From NCBI GenBank assembly GCA_021805865.1, contig JAJZDX010000002.1, positions 1 to 64,000 of the forward strand: a stretch of DNA of 64,000 nt. The letters run 5' to 3'. Below, one piece after another: positions 30,219 to 39,888 of the stretch (the stretch's first letter is position 1; every line of letters starts with the position of its first letter). The stretch comes from Pseudomonadota bacterium (GTDB lineage: Bacteria > Pseudomonadota > Gammaproteobacteria > Steroidobacterales > Steroidobacteraceae). A program made the position numbers and the translations under genes. The notes beneath the pieces were generated by a model. The model was not told the DNA's origin. It saw only the letters and a list, made by a program, of their open reading frames with translations, and did not search any database.

Positions 30219-31439
30219 CTAGATCGCCGCACGTTCAATCTGCCTGTCGATTGCTTCGCGGATTTCTGCGGGCAACAAGTCCTTGGCAACGTGATCACGC
30301 CAGGCATCCACGATGTGGGCCGATGTCTCCTGCGCAATCGTCCATAGCTGGTTGACCGGTAGATTGGCCTTTTCGGCGAAGCGGCGCACCTGATCGGGCA
30401 TGATATGGCCGATGTTATTCTCGCCACCGAAGTTGAGGGCCAGATTGTCTTTCGGGAGGTAGGGGACCGTCGCCACCAGATCATAGGCTGGTGACAGAAT
30501 GGGAACCCGGCTGTCCGGGTAAAGCACGGTCCAGTTCTTGAGGTGCATATCACCATTGCCGGTCAGCACCGTGAAGACCAACCGCCGCATGAATTCGTGA
30601 ACAGCGGCTTCACCCGCCTCGGCGGCGAGCACGGCGGCGATATTGGCGTAATTGCGCCCTCTATACTTGTCGTCGGGATAGATGCCGAACACTTGGGCGA
30701 AGTCTTCCATGTGCACGCGGGCTCCGTCTGCCTGGCGGTCGAAACGGCGGACGGCAAGCGCCTGACCTCCTACACGGTTTACGTCTTCAGGCAGGCCAGC
30801 GATCTCGTCGACCGGCAGCAGGCGGATTTCAGGCACATCGATACCGATGCTGCGTGCAAGCTCCATCATCGCGTATTCGTTTTCAGCGATGGCCGGATAA
30901 TGGGACGAGGGCAACTTAACGATCCAGGAACCGCCGATACCGCTGGCCGGTATCGTCAGATGTCCCTTGCCGTTCACAAGGGCGGAAAACTTCATCTGCA
31001 CGCCTGCCAGCGAGAATTTCAGCAGGGCGGGGGCACTATCCGTACCGCTATCTTTCTCGACCTCCGGCTTCGGCGCCCATTTGTCGTCGAGCGGCTCGAC
31101 CGTGACAGCGCCGGGCAGATCGGTGCCTAACTTCCAGAGGAGAATGAATTCCTGCCCGGGCTTCACGCCCGCTCTAGCAGCGAGGTAGTCGCGCAAGACA
31201 CCTTCCGGCAGCAGATTGGAAAAAAAGGCTGGCAGGCGCATCGCTGTCGGTTTGACCGTCGTCACCAAACCAGAGGCGCCCTTATAGGACAGGCTTAGCG
31301 TCGGGCGATGGGTGTCCTCGACATAGGCCTCATCGAAGACAAAGAGATATCTGTCACCGGAAAGGCGATTGATGACGCCGATCCGTTTGCCGTGAAGGAG
31401 AATGGCGAGCGCAGCCGGCTGATGGGCGGAGCCGGTCAT
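30219..31439 (-). CDS. hipA: HipA-family toxin kinase
   Basis: HipA toxins are serine/threonine kinases that inactivate a translation factor such as glutamyl-tRNA synthetase, causing growth arrest. This 406-residue protein has the N-terminal couple_hipA region (FFSNLLPEGVLRDYLAARAG). The nucleotide loop SLAGVQMKFS (143–152) and AVRRFDR follow. The catalytic GNGDMHLKNW has D297 and N302, and the metal-binding AYDL has D320. All key residues are intact, so it should be functional. It is encoded second in a 4-bp-overlapping operon with the antitoxin. GC content near its promoter drops sharply, consistent with acquisition. The 3' end lies about 160 bp from the inverted repeat at 30060. Confidence 0.92.
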   Translation of the reverse strand: MTGSAHQPAALAILLHGKRIGVINRLSGDRYLFVFDEAYVEDTHRPTLSLSYKGASGLVTTVKPTAMRLPAFFSNLLPEGVLRDYLAARAGVKPGQEFILLWKLGTDLPGAVTVEPLDDKWAPKPEVEKDSGTDSAPALLKFSLAGVQMKFSALVNGKGHLTIPASGIGGSWIVKLPSSHYPAIAENEYAMMELARSIGIDVPEIRLLPVDEIAGLPEDVNRVGGQALAVRRFDRQADGARVHMEDFAQVFGIYPDDKYRGRNYANIAAVLAAEAGEAAVHEFMRRLVFTVLTGNGDMHLKNWTVLYPDSRVPILSPAYDLVATVPYLPKDNLALNFGGENNIGHIMPDQVRRFAEKANLPVNQLWTIAQETSAHIVDAWRDHVAKDLLPAEIREAIDRQIERAAI

Positions 31440-31774
31440 GATGCGTCACCGTCATCATCGTCGTCGGCAGCATAGAGCGGGCGCTCGCTGGCTTTGCCCG
31501 TGTGGCTGTCACGCACTAGAGCGTTGACAGCAGGAACGAGGGACTGCGGCACCAGAACCAGATCCATGCCGAGCACCCGCACCAGATCAAGCAAGGTATC
31601 GAAGCGCGGCACAATGCGGCCAGTCTCGATACCGGAGATATGGGTCTGGGGAAGAGCTGCTTGCTTTCCGACCTCGGCCTGGCTCCAGCCACGGCGAAGG
31701 CGGGCCGCCTTAAGCTCTCGGCTGATGGTCTCAGGAAGGCGGTCCATTCGGACCGGCCTCATATGTGATTTCAT
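31436..31774 (-). CDS. hipB: HipB-family antitoxin, XRE HTH regulator
   Basis: This 112-residue protein has a Cro/CI-type HTH (about residues 15–70: LKAARLRRGWSQAEVGKQAALPQTHISGIETGR). An unstructured acidic C-terminal tail (YAADDDDDGDAS) follows, resembling the degradation-prone tails of antitoxins. It should bind HipA and repress its own operon. The ATG at 31774 has AAAGG at a reasonable distance. Downstream in-frame ATGs (31762, 31747) are alternatives. The stop overlaps the hipA start by 4 bp. Confidence 0.9.
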   Translation of the reverse strand: MKSHMRPVRMDRLPETISRELKAARLRRGWSQAEVGKQAALPQTHISGIETGRIVPRFDTLLDLVRVLGMDLVLVPQSLVPAVNALVRDSHTGKASERPLYAADDDDDGDAS

Positions 31775-31794
31775 CTATATCAACCTTTATAGAT
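31773..31794 (-). promoter_or_regulatory. Operator palindrome at the hipBA start
   Basis: ATCTATA–N8–TATAGAT is a perfect 7+7 bp palindrome covering the ribosome-binding site and first base of hipB, the spacing style of HipB operators. A further pair, CGCATATA (31800–31807) and TATATGCG (31840–31847), flanks an AT-rich promoter-like stretch just upstream. Autorepression by HipB is inferred. Confidence 0.6.
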
Positions 31795-31879
31795 AATATC
31801 GCATATAGATGATCGCGTTTCAATATGTGATTTTATATATATATGCGTGAAATAGCTAAATTTACATATAATGGCTGGC

Positions 31880-33045
31880 CAGCGGTCGCATAGCGCAGCG
31901 GTGGTCTCGCACGACGTGGCATTTCTCTAATGACCAGGGTGGGTTCTCTACCGATCCGTTTTGCGGGAAGGGTGGTTTCTCTAAGTAATTCCGCTGAAAT
32001 CGAACCTACACGCCCAAAATTGACCTGCCGAAACTGCGCCGTGTGAGTTTTTACACAGCCTCGGCCGCACCCCGCCGGTCAGCGCCCAACGGGTTCATCG
32101 CGATGGAGCGCTGAGCGCGCCGCGCGATGCTGAAGCGCCTGCGTCAAACAGCGACCGTTCGCACTAACGGAAGATCGGTTGAGGAAGAGGGCTACCCGAA
32201 GTCATGCACAGGCCTCGGGGCAGGGCGCCTGCATTGCCCGCGTGCTTCTTGGAGGCGCCCGAGTGCAGCTGCTCAAAACAGAACGCCCAATGCGACGCCA
32301 CCGCCGATCAGCTCGTCTGCGTAAAGGGTCTCTTCGACTCCATGCGCGGCAATGAAGGCCAGGGGACCACCCGCTTTCGAGTCTGGGTTCCCTCGAGGAA
32401 GCCGGCGGTACTGCGGACAGCGCCAGCCGCGCTTGCAGGGCTTGACCGTCCGGTGCAGCTCTCACCCAGGGTACAGGAACTCCAAGTCCCTGACCTTCGC
32501 GCCCGTCAGGCGCAGATCATGCTCGGAAAACCAGCGTTGCTCGCGGGTCTTGGCTCCGCTCCGCCGATTGCCAGTCAACGGAAGGGATGAGGCCCGTGCG
32601 CTCGAACGGAATCAACCCTCCGGGTTCGCCGCCCCCCTCCTGAGCTACGCCCGGCCAAAGGATTGACCATCCCGGGCCCGCGTGCCCTTCCGTCGCGCTC
32701 CCTGGCGCATCCATGTCAGAAGGCTGCACTGCGATGAAGGCCGAGCTGTCATTGGGAGATGCGGATAGTGCCGATTTTACCCGACGCAACCGGCGCTTCC
32801 GCAATCACCGCCGACACAGCAACGCACGAGCATGTCGAACTCGGGAAACCCTCCCCTTCCTTGGCCCGACCAATGAGAAAAGTCATCGCATCTGGTCATG
32901 AGTCCGGTGCCTTGTCTGCCGGTGTGGAAAGTGAGGAGTCGCGCATGGAAGGATGATCGCTGATCCAATAAAAAGCGCAGCCCCATGCGGATGGCGTCCG
33001 CAGCGGCTGATCATAGTCAATAAACAACCCCAATAAGGAGTAATC
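31880..33045. other. 1.2-kb gene-free stretch between hipBA and the GloVer protein
   Basis: No reading frame here shows protein character. The first 200 bp contain a repeated TTCTCTA motif and AT-rich sequence. The middle is GC-rich with short fragments of possible decayed coding sequence; on minus, about 32300–32370 reads AAHGVEETLYADELIGGGVA. The last 50 bp lead into the next gene with an AAGGAG site. Confidence 0.5.
31916..31983 (+). repeat. Three-copy GTGG..TTCTCTA motif
   Basis: GTGGCATTTCTCTA (31916–31929), GTGGGTTCTCTA (31939–31950) and GTGGTTTCTCTA (31972–31983) are three spaced direct copies. Spaced short repeats of this kind are found at ends of some insertion sequences, but no transposase lies nearby. 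Confidence 0.5.
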
Positions 33046-34890
33046 ATGGCGATACGCGGTCGACCCTGCAGGCGAATAGCAGTCGTTATCCTGAGCTGTA
33101 CGGCAGCCTTCGGGCTTACCGCGTGCGGAGGCGGCGGCTCGACGAGCGGCTCCGCAACGGGGTCCGGCAGCGGTTCAGCGGCTGCGACGTACAGCATATC
33201 CGCCAAAATCACGGGCTTGACGGCCAATGGACTGTCTATGGATGCGAATGGGTCGGATATCTCGATCTCCGGCGGTGCGACCAGCGCAACACTCACGTCA
33301 GGTCTTGCTGACAGCACTGCCTTCACGGTATCCGTTGCGACGCAGCCGAGCGGAGAGGACTGCGCGGTCACCAACGGCTCCGGAACCATCTCCTCCGCCA
33401 ACGTCACCGATGTTTCCGTAAATTGCGGCTACACCGTATCCGGAACGATCACCGGTCTCGGCGCGGCGACCGGTCTTTCCCTATTGGCAAACGGGGCCTA
33501 TGCAACTCCTGTTGCGGCGAACTCAACCACCTTTACCATCGATTCCAGTTTCGCATCCGGCACCGCGTACGACGTGACTGCCGGCGCGGACCCGGTCGGC
33601 CTGCTGTGCATGCTGAGTCACAATACCGGCACCATCTCCTCCGCGGGGGTTGCCGGTGTCGAGGTAAACTGCGGGGCGCCGGCGGAGAAGGTGCTGTACA
33701 GCTTCCAGGGAATCCAGTCGAGCGCCGGGATCGCGGACGGAGAGTTTCCGGCCGGCAGCCTCGCTCCGGGCGGCACCGGCATGTATTACGGCACCACCTA
33801 CCTCGGCGGACCGGACGACTCCAGCAGTGGCGGCAATGGAACGTTATTCGAATACGATGTAGGCACGAATACGGAAAAAATCCTGTATGGATTCCCGACA
33901 GGCACCGATCTGCCCATCGATCCCGCGGGAAGCCTGATCCAGGCGAGCGATGGAAACTATTATGGCCTCGCGAGCGGCGGCACCGACAACGCAGGAGTGA
34001 TCTATCGGTTCGACCCCAGTACGGACACGGTCAGTACCGTTTACACGTTCACGGACGGAGCCGATGGGGGAAATCCGGAGAACGAGCTCATACAAGCCGC
34101 TGACGGAAACCTGTACGGCATCGCCTCGTCGGGCGGCGAATACGGCTACGGCGTGATATTCAGCTACAATCTGAGCACCGCTCAGGAATCCGTGCTGTAC
34201 TCGTTTCAGGGCTCCACGGACGGGGATCCGTCCTCGGCGGGACCGGGTGGCGGACCGCTGCTGCAGGCGTCCGATGGGAATCTGTACGGAACGGCCGGGA
34301 TGGGAGGAAGCGCGAGCTGCGGATGCGGCGTTCTGTTCGAATATAATCTGAAGACAGACACGTACTCCGTGCTGCACACGTTCACCGGCGGAACCGACGG
34401 CGCGTTTCCCCAGGGAAATCTGATTCAGGATGCCGGTGGAAACATCTACGGCGAGACGACATCCGGCGGAGATTCGTCGTGTGTGTTCCCCGGAATGCAG
34501 CCTGGGTGCGGCACCATATTCGAGTATGATCCGGGAACGAAACAGGAATCGGTCGTTCACGTGTTCGGTAGCGTCTCCGGCGACGGCCTGTATCCGAATA
34601 CCGGCATGATGATTGCCAGCGACGGAAACTTCTACGGTATGACCGGCAACGGCGGATCGACCACCGACGTGGCAACCTCCTATCCTGGAGACGGAACTGT
34701 CTTCCAGTTCAACCCGACAAGCGGTCAGGAAACGGTGCTGCATTCGTTCTCCGGGCCGCCGGATGGAACGTTTAGCGAGGGCGAGGGGGACCTCGTGCAG
34801 ATGTCGACCGGCGACCTGATCGGACTGACGACGGGCGGCGGAGCCGCGCCCGCGCCCAACGGAACCATTTTCGAGCTCTACCTCAAGTAG
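33046..34890 (+). CDS. Secreted GloVer-repeat (beta-propeller-like) lipoprotein
   Basis: This 614-residue protein has a signal ending in lipobox LTAC (Cys27) and a Gly/Ser linker. Two short Ig-like/beta modules (about 45–120 and 125–200) end in VNCG. About seven GloVer repeats of roughly 55–60 residues then follow, each with LIQASDGNLYG-type and G(V/T)(I/L)FEYD...VLYSF-type motifs. These repeats (TIGR03803 family) are thought to build a propeller and occur in surface proteins of soil bacteria. The start has AAGGAG five bases upstream. The ligand is unknown. Confidence 0.82.
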   Translation: MAIRGRPCRRIAVVILSCTAAFGLTACGGGGSTSGSATGSGSGSAAATYSISAKITGLTANGLSMDANGSDISISGGATSATLTSGLADSTAFTVSVATQPSGEDCAVTNGSGTISSANVTDVSVNCGYTVSGTITGLGAATGLSLLANGAYATPVAANSTTFTIDSSFASGTAYDVTAGADPVGLLCMLSHNTGTISSAGVAGVEVNCGAPAEKVLYSFQGIQSSAGIADGEFPAGSLAPGGTGMYYGTTYLGGPDDSSSGGNGTLFEYDVGTNTEKILYGFPTGTDLPIDPAGSLIQASDGNYYGLASGGTDNAGVIYRFDPSTDTVSTVYTFTDGADGGNPENELIQAADGNLYGIASSGGEYGYGVIFSYNLSTAQESVLYSFQGSTDGDPSSAGPGGGPLLQASDGNLYGTAGMGGSASCGCGVLFEYNLKTDTYSVLHTFTGGTDGAFPQGNLIQDAGGNIYGETTSGGDSSCVFPGMQPGCGTIFEYDPGTKQESVVHVFGSVSGDGLYPNTGMMIASDGNFYGMTGNGGSTTDVATSYPGDGTVFQFNPTSGQETVLHSFSGPPDGTFSEGEGDLVQMSTGDLIGLTTGGGAAPAPNGTIFELYLK

Positions 34891-36059
34891 CGAGAGAAGG
34901 TGCGACCGGGCGTCTGAGCGGCGCCCGGTCGCCGGCGAAGGTCGGGGGGGGTGGAGGATTTAAGAGAGAATGAAGAGCAGGAATGGACATGCGGCCGGGA
35001 CATTGGCGGGCAAGACCGGGAAAAAAAGAGCAGGCGCGAAAGGCAACGCTCATTGAGGATGCCACGGGATCAAAGTGGTGGTGACACGATGAAAAAATCT
35101 CCCGATTCTTGCGCCTTTCCGACCGCTGTGTGGGCGCGCGGCGCCTGTGCCGGCTCACCCGGCACGGGCGGTGGATCCGGCAGCTTCGGCGGGGGAACCG
35201 CCGTCTTCAACGCAATCTTCGGCCCGAGCATTCCCGGTGTCCTGGTGTTGGCGCGAGCATCGCACTCCGGGATGCTTTCGGACGAATAGGCCGGGAGGTG
35301 CTCCGATGGAAGGGCGCGAAGGGGAATCGCTCACGAGCATGCCCCAGCCGCTCCTTCACGTGCGGTTGGGGCCATGCGGATGAAGCCGCGAGGCGTTTAC
35401 GCTTTCCGCAGGCCTTTCCCCGCGTAAACGGCGTGCCCGGAGCCATGTCGTCATGGGAGGCAGCGGACAGCGCTGCGGAAAAGTGCCCGAGCGGCGCCCG
35501 GCGTTTGCCGTCGCGCTGTCCGGTGGCTGCCCGATTCCCCATTTTCGGAATCTCCCTGACGCTGCCACAAGGCGGCCGCAGTCCGCAGTCCGCGTCCGTC
35601 GGCGCTCTATTCCCGGCTGACCGACGATACAGAGCGACGGCAGCTGCTCGCCTCCCGTCCCGAACTCCATGAAGCCGCGCGGCGCGTGAGTCGCTCCAGA
35701 CCCATCTGCGGTTGCTCACACACGGCTGGCGGGGGCGTTCGCCACATCATGGCGAAATGACTATACTTTCAGACGAGCATCCTGATGTCGAGCGCGCGTC
35801 CGTGGTTGGCCGGGATTCGGGTCACGACTGCGGATTGACCGTTCGGCGGCGGCGGAGCTCCGCGGTCGGCGCGCGCTCAGGAGGCGGCTTCGATTCATGC
35901 CCACAAATGAAGTCTTGATTTCGACAAATGGTGTTTCCGAGAGCCTGAAAGACCAATAGTCCTTCCCCGACCGGCAGGTAAGGGATTGACGCGGCGGTTC
36001 GGCCTTCCGGCAGCGGCCGGAGAGTCTGAGTCGCCGGCCACACGGAGATCACGATCGCC
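34891..36059. other. 1.2-kb stretch without a convincing gene
   Basis: The stretch is rich in G runs just after the GloVer gene. A possible 66-residue Gly-rich reading frame starts at 35089 (MKKSPDSCAF, weak ribosome site), and a 53-residue one at 35757 (MTILSDEHPD). Neither is recognisable. An inverted repeat CGTTTACGC (35394–35402) / GCGTAAACG (35422–35430) lies in the middle. The stretch is probably decayed accessory DNA marking the far side of the post-glmS region. Confidence 0.45.
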
Positions 36060-37109
36060 ATGACGGATTCGCCGTTCTACCGCCGGATGTTTGCGGTCGT
36101 GACCGCCGCGGCTCTCGGCTACCTGCTGCTCCGGGTGTTGATGCCCTTGGATGATGCGCTGGGGTGGGCGGTGGTGCTCGCGTTCATGCTCCATCCTCTG
36201 CACCAGCGCCTGACCCGTGGCCTGAGGGGGCGGCGCGCACTGTCGGCCGGCGCGCTCACCGTCGCAACGCCCTTCGTCGTCCTGGCGCCGCTGTCTGTGC
36301 TCGCGGTGATTTTCGCCGAGCAGGCCGTCGGCTTGCTCCATTACCTGCGGCGCCGCTCTTTCATCGGCTTTCCGGCCTTGGTCGACCGACTCGACCATCT
36401 GCCGCTGGTTGGAACGATCATAGGCTGGATTTCGCGCAACCTTCCGGTACAGGCGCTCGATGTCCACGCGTGGTTCACGGGAGCGACCACGGCGCTGCTG
36501 AAGTCGGCTGCGTCTGCGGGCGGCAATGTCGCTTTCGGCCTCTTCGGGACCGTGATCGGCTTTTTCATGACGCTGTTCCTGCTGTTCTTCCTGCTGCGGG
36601 ATGGCGAGACGTTTCTGCAGCAGACTGTCGGACTGATACCCCTTCCGGCCGCTCGGCGTGAGCGTCTGTTGAGGTATCTCGGGGATGTCACCCGGGCGGT
36701 CGTCTATGGCTGCACGATGACCGCCCTCATTCAGGGTTTGTTCGTGGCGGCGGGATTCGCGCTGGCAGGTCTTCCCTCTCCGCTCGTCTTCGGCGTCATG
36801 GCAATGATTGCGGCGCTATTGCCCGCAGGGGCGATGGTTGTTCTCGTGCCGGCGGTCGTGTATCTGGTGATCCTCGCTCATTGGGGCTGGGCCATATTCC
36901 TCGCCTTCTGGGGCGCCGGCCTCGCCCTGGTGGAAAATATCGTTCGGCCGCTCCTGACGTCCCATCGCGCCAAGGTGTCGACGCTTGCGGTATTCGTGGG
37001 CGCCATCGGCGGCGTGAGCGCATTTGGAATCCTGGGGCTGGTGCTTGGCCCGGTCCTGCTCAGTTTCGTGGTCGCCATTGTGCGCTTCCTGAATGAGCAA
37101 CCCGCGTGA
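36060..37109 (+). CDS. AI-2E-family (PerM-like) membrane transporter
   Basis: This 349-residue integral membrane protein has paired N-terminal helices ([29 protein letters not shown]), a central soluble-looking amphipathic stretch (about 95–160) and four or more C-terminal helices. [20 protein letters not shown] and the C-terminal GIGG-like [24 protein letters not shown] segment are hallmarks of this superfamily. Members export small molecules, with roles from autoinducer-2 to Na+/H+ antiport; the substrate is unknown. It overlaps no gene. Aquaporin follows after 163 bp. Confidence 0.9.
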   Translation: MTDSPFYRRMFAVVTAAALGYLLLRVLMPLDDALGWAVVLAFMLHPLHQRLTRGLRGRRALSAGALTVATPFVVLAPLSVLAVIFAEQAVGLLHYLRRRSFIGFPALVDRLDHLPLVGTIIGWISRNLPVQALDVHAWFTGATTALLKSAASAGGNVAFGLFGTVIGFFMTLFLLFFLLRDGETFLQQTVGLIPLPAARRERLLRYLGDVTRAVVYGCTMTALIQGLFVAAGFALAGLPSPLVFGVMAMIAALLPAGAMVVLVPAVVYLVILAHWGWAIFLAFWGAGLALVENIVRPLLTSHRAKVSTLAVFVGAIGGVSAFGILGLVLGPVLLSFVVAIVRFLNEQPA

Positions 37110-37272
37110 TCCTGCGGATGCGGCCACGCCGGCGGATGTCGCGAGGGTGAGCGCTCGGGTCGCTCGGAAGCGGTGGCGCGGCCGGAGCGAGTTTGTTAGA
37201 ATACGACGGAGGATCCGGCTGCCGCCGGACCCCGGGGGAATCATTCCGAAACTCCTTCGCGAAGAGGTGCGT

Positions 37273-37977
37273 ATGCACAAGCGATTGCTGGCGGAATTCT
37301 TCGGGACCTTCTGGCTGGTGTTTGGCGGGTGCGGCAGTGCCGTGTTGGCCGCGGGTTTTCCTCACCTCGGGATCGGCTTCCTGGGGGTGGCGCTGGCCTT
37401 CGGTCTCTCGGTCCTCACCATGGTTTATGCTGTCGGGCACATCTCCGGCGGGCATTTCAACCCGGCGGTGACCCTGGGACTGTTTGCCGGAGGGCGCTTC
37501 GGGGCCCGGGACGTGATTCCCTATGTTCTGGCGCAGGTCATTGCGGCGATTGCCGCCGCCGCGACCCTGTATGCGATTGCCAGCGGCAAGCCGGGGTTCA
37601 ACGTCGTCGCGAGCGGCTTTGCCTGCAACGGCTACGGCGCGCATTCCCCCGGCGGCTATTCCATGCAGGCGGCGATGATCAGCGAGTTCGTGCTGACGGC
37701 GCTGTTCGTGTTCATCATCCAGGGCGCGACTGACCGGCGGGCACCGACTGGTTTCGCCGGAGTGGCCATCGGTCTCACTCTGACCCTGATTCACCTGATC
37801 AGCATTCCGATAGACAACACCTCGGTGAATCCGGCGCGCAGCACCGGCGTTGCGCTCTTTCACGGCGGCTGGGCAGTGCACCAGCTGTGGCTGTTCTGGG
37901 TCATGCCGCTTGCCGGCGGCGCCGTCGGCGGCCTTCTCTATCGGGTGCTGCTCGAGGATCGCGGCGCGCACGCCTAG
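37273..37977 (+). CDS. aqpZ: Aquaporin Z-like water channel
   Basis: This 234-residue, six-helix channel has both NPA boxes ([10 protein letters not shown] and [11 protein letters not shown]). The N-terminus [23 protein letters not shown] matches AqpZ closely. The selectivity filter appears to be of the water-specific type (His and Cys/Thr near the second NPA cannot be assigned fully by eye). The frame is open 60 codons upstream (37093). The ATG at 37273, preceded by GAAGAGG, gives the family start. The hydrophobic core is complete. Confidence 0.94.
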   Translation: MHKRLLAEFFGTFWLVFGGCGSAVLAAGFPHLGIGFLGVALAFGLSVLTMVYAVGHISGGHFNPAVTLGLFAGGRFGARDVIPYVLAQVIAAIAAAATLYAIASGKPGFNVVASGFACNGYGAHSPGGYSMQAAMISEFVLTALFVFIIQGATDRRAPTGFAGVAIGLTLTLIHLISIPIDNTSVNPARSTGVALFHGGWAVHQLWLFWVMPLAGGAVGGLLYRVLLEDRGAHA

Positions 37978-38518
37978 CCCGGTCCCGGTGGCGCGGGCCC
38001 GGACCGTCAGGCAGCGCGCCCTCCATGCGGCGCGCTTGACGCGGTGTCCGCAGCTTGCTCCGGCTCGGCGGCACACATGGCCGCGACATCCGCATCACCG
38101 CCTGGGCGGCAGCGGAGGCGGTCGCGACAGCCCCGAGCGCCAGATGTCTCCGGGGGAAATCGCCCAACAGGAGCCGGTGTCAATTCAGGCCTGCGGCTGA
38201 GGCGGGACGGCATCGGCGTCGTCATCCCGGAATCAAAGTCATCGCCGGACATCTGACATGACTCGAGAACAGCCGGAGAATCGAACGCGCGGGCGCGGCT
38301 CGTCATGCCGAGAATGCCCGCGGCTCATTTCTCCTTGCATTTCTCGACACGCGCCGCGGCCGCGCGCTCCGGGCCACGTGACTTTCGGAGCCACGGGCGG
38401 CATAATCCCCTCATGGTCCTCTTTCATCCGATCGGGCTGATTATCTGCCCGGCTTTCGCGGAAAGCCGGGGGTGTCTCGCGCTCGATTCAGGTGAAACAG
38501 AGATGAGGACCGGGTTCC
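37978..38518. other. Intergenic, no gene seen, with a hairpin near its end
   Basis: These 541 bp show only Arg/Pro-rich spurious frames. A perfect hairpin occurs at 38448–38470, 48 bp before the ACT-like gene. Confidence 0.5.
38448..38470 (+). terminator. Perfect 9-bp stem-loop upstream of the ACT-like gene
   Basis: CCCGGCTTT (38448–38456) pairs with AAAGCCGGG (38462–38470) around a 5-nt loop. Without a T-run it may be an attenuator-like leader structure or a terminator of an upstream transcript. Confidence 0.4.
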
Positions 38519-38788
38519 ATGGTGACCGAAGAAGAACTCCAAGAGGCCGTAGCGCCCTTGTGTCTGCGGGTTTGCGGCGAAGCTGATCCGGGCGCGCTCA
38601 CGCGCGTCGTGGCCTGTTTTCAGACCCTGAATATCACGCCACGTCGAGTCCTGGCCGAGTTCGGGACCGATGAAAGGCTGCACATCCGGGTCGACGTTGC
38701 CGGTCTCACGGAGCGTCACCTTTCCGTGATCGCCGCAAAGGTTGGGCAGATTCCCTGCATCGAGAATGCCTACTGGCACCGGCTTTGA
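38519..38788 (+). CDS. Small ACT-domain-like protein (IlvM-like)
   Basis: This 89-residue protein has the beta-alpha-beta-beta-alpha-beta pattern of an ACT domain: LCLRVCGEADPGALTRVVACFQTLNITPRRVLAEF, LHIRVDVAGL, IAAKVGQIPCIENAYW. It resembles the small regulatory subunit of acetolactate synthase (IlvM), which binds branched-chain amino acids. No large subunit gene is nearby, although a branched-chain aminotransferase lies 1.3 kb downstream. GAGG precedes the ATG. Function remains a guess. Confidence 0.6.
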   Translation: MVTEEELQEAVAPLCLRVCGEADPGALTRVVACFQTLNITPRRVLAEFGTDERLHIRVDVAGLTERHLSVIAAKVGQIPCIENAYWHRL

Positions 38789-39384
38789 CGGCGGCGTTAC
38801 TTCGCCCGATGCCGCGCCGTGACTCCCCGGCGGTCTTCGGAGGGCCGCCCCTGCGTTCCCGGGCGTGGCGGGATCGCGCTGGACCTGACCCGTGCTCATC
38901 GAGCGCTGCCGGGCTGTGGCGCCCGGCAGCGCTTCGCGCTCATCCTTCGGCAAGCGTGACCGTGACAGCGGACGAGCCCGACCGGGCGTGAACGTCAGTC
39001 CTCAAGGCCTGGGAAGTGCTCCAGGAGAGGCTTTCGACCGCTCGGCCCGTGCGTGGCCCGGAAACTCCTCGTGCTAAAGTCCGGGCCTGCCTGCACCTCG
39101 GCGATCCGCCATGCAGTCGGCCCCTCGCGCCGGGCCATCGCCGGCGCCGCCGCTTCTGCCTCGCTGATTGCTCCGGTGGCGGGGCGCATCCTAAACAGTC
39201 ATGCCGGTTCGCTGCGCGGGCGCGACTCAACCATATTCCCCGCCCGCGCCGGGATTTTGACCCCGGGCCGCACGGGGGGGAATGATCTCACGAAGCGACA
39301 TCAGGAGGGCGCGATGACTCGGACCTCGAGACTGCTCGGGCAATTTGGGCGATCAGGTGACGACTCTGATCGGATCTGGCAACA
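38789..39384. other. Intergenic, no gene seen
   Basis: These 596 bp hold no recognisable coding sequence. Apart from the perfect 13-bp hairpin at 38902–38933, only low-complexity GC-rich sequence is seen. Confidence 0.5.
38902..38933 (+). terminator. Perfect 13-bp hairpin downstream of the ACT-like gene
   Basis: AGCGCTGCCGGGC (38902–38914) pairs perfectly with 38921–38933 around a 6-nt loop. It is about 115 bp past the ACT-like stop and lacks a T-tract. It is a likely transcript 3'-end structure. Confidence 0.45.
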
Positions 39385-39888
39385 ATGAGCCCCGGGACGA
39401 GCAACGTGAAAAAAGCGATCTGTCCGTTGATTTCCATCGCACTCGCCATTTTTGCCGCCGCTCTCGGCTTTGAGCTGTGGATCGCGAAGCGGCCCGTCAA
39501 GCCTCCCACCTCGGACACCGTGCATGCAGTTGCGCGAATAGAGATTGCTCTAGGTCGGAAGGCGTGGGCGGCCTCATGCGGCGCCAGTAATCCGGATGTG
39601 CTGCGTGACATGGAGAGCCTGACCGGCGTCGAGATGCATTCGCTGCCGCGGAATCAACGCCAGCTGCTGCGCGAGGTCGCCTCGCGGTTGGCGGGAGCGG
39701 ACGCGGGGTACAATGCACTGTTTCTCGCCGATCATCACCCGATGGCCGACTATAGCGAGCGGACAATCCTCAAAGCCGCCGCGCAATCGACGACCCCGGC
39801 CGGCACCGGGCCGGCAGCGAGGGTGCTCAAGGAGATCTACTTCGGGCTGCCGGCCATCTCCGAGGAGCCGATGAACTGCACGGAATGA
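39385..39888 (+). CDS. Hypothetical membrane-anchored or secreted protein
   Basis: This 167-residue protein is not recognised. A hydrophobic N-terminal segment (ICPLISIALAIFAAALGFELWIA, about 12–34) looks like a membrane anchor. The rest is a soluble helical domain with DMESLTGVEMHSLPRNQRQLLREVASRLAGAD and a C-terminal Cys. The ATG at 39385 lacks a strong ribosome site; a GTG at residue 8 is possible. It precedes the aminotransferase by 183 bp. Confidence 0.55.
   Translation: MSPGTSNVKKAICPLISIALAIFAAALGFELWIAKRPVKPPTSDTVHAVARIEIALGRKAWAASCGASNPDVLRDMESLTGVEMHSLPRNQRQLLREVASRLAGADAGYNALFLADHHPMADYSERTILKAAAQSTTPAGTGPAARVLKEIYFGLPAISEEPMNCTE

Noticed and set aside
31990-32080. IS-terminus-like sequence (GTGAGTTTTTACACAGCC)
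   Set aside because: It looked familiar from regions downstream of transposases, but there is no transposase or inverted partner, so I did not annotate it.
35109-35672. 187-codon Arg-rich frame in the gap before the AI-2E permease
   Set aside because: No ribosome site, no domain, and composition typical of spurious frames.
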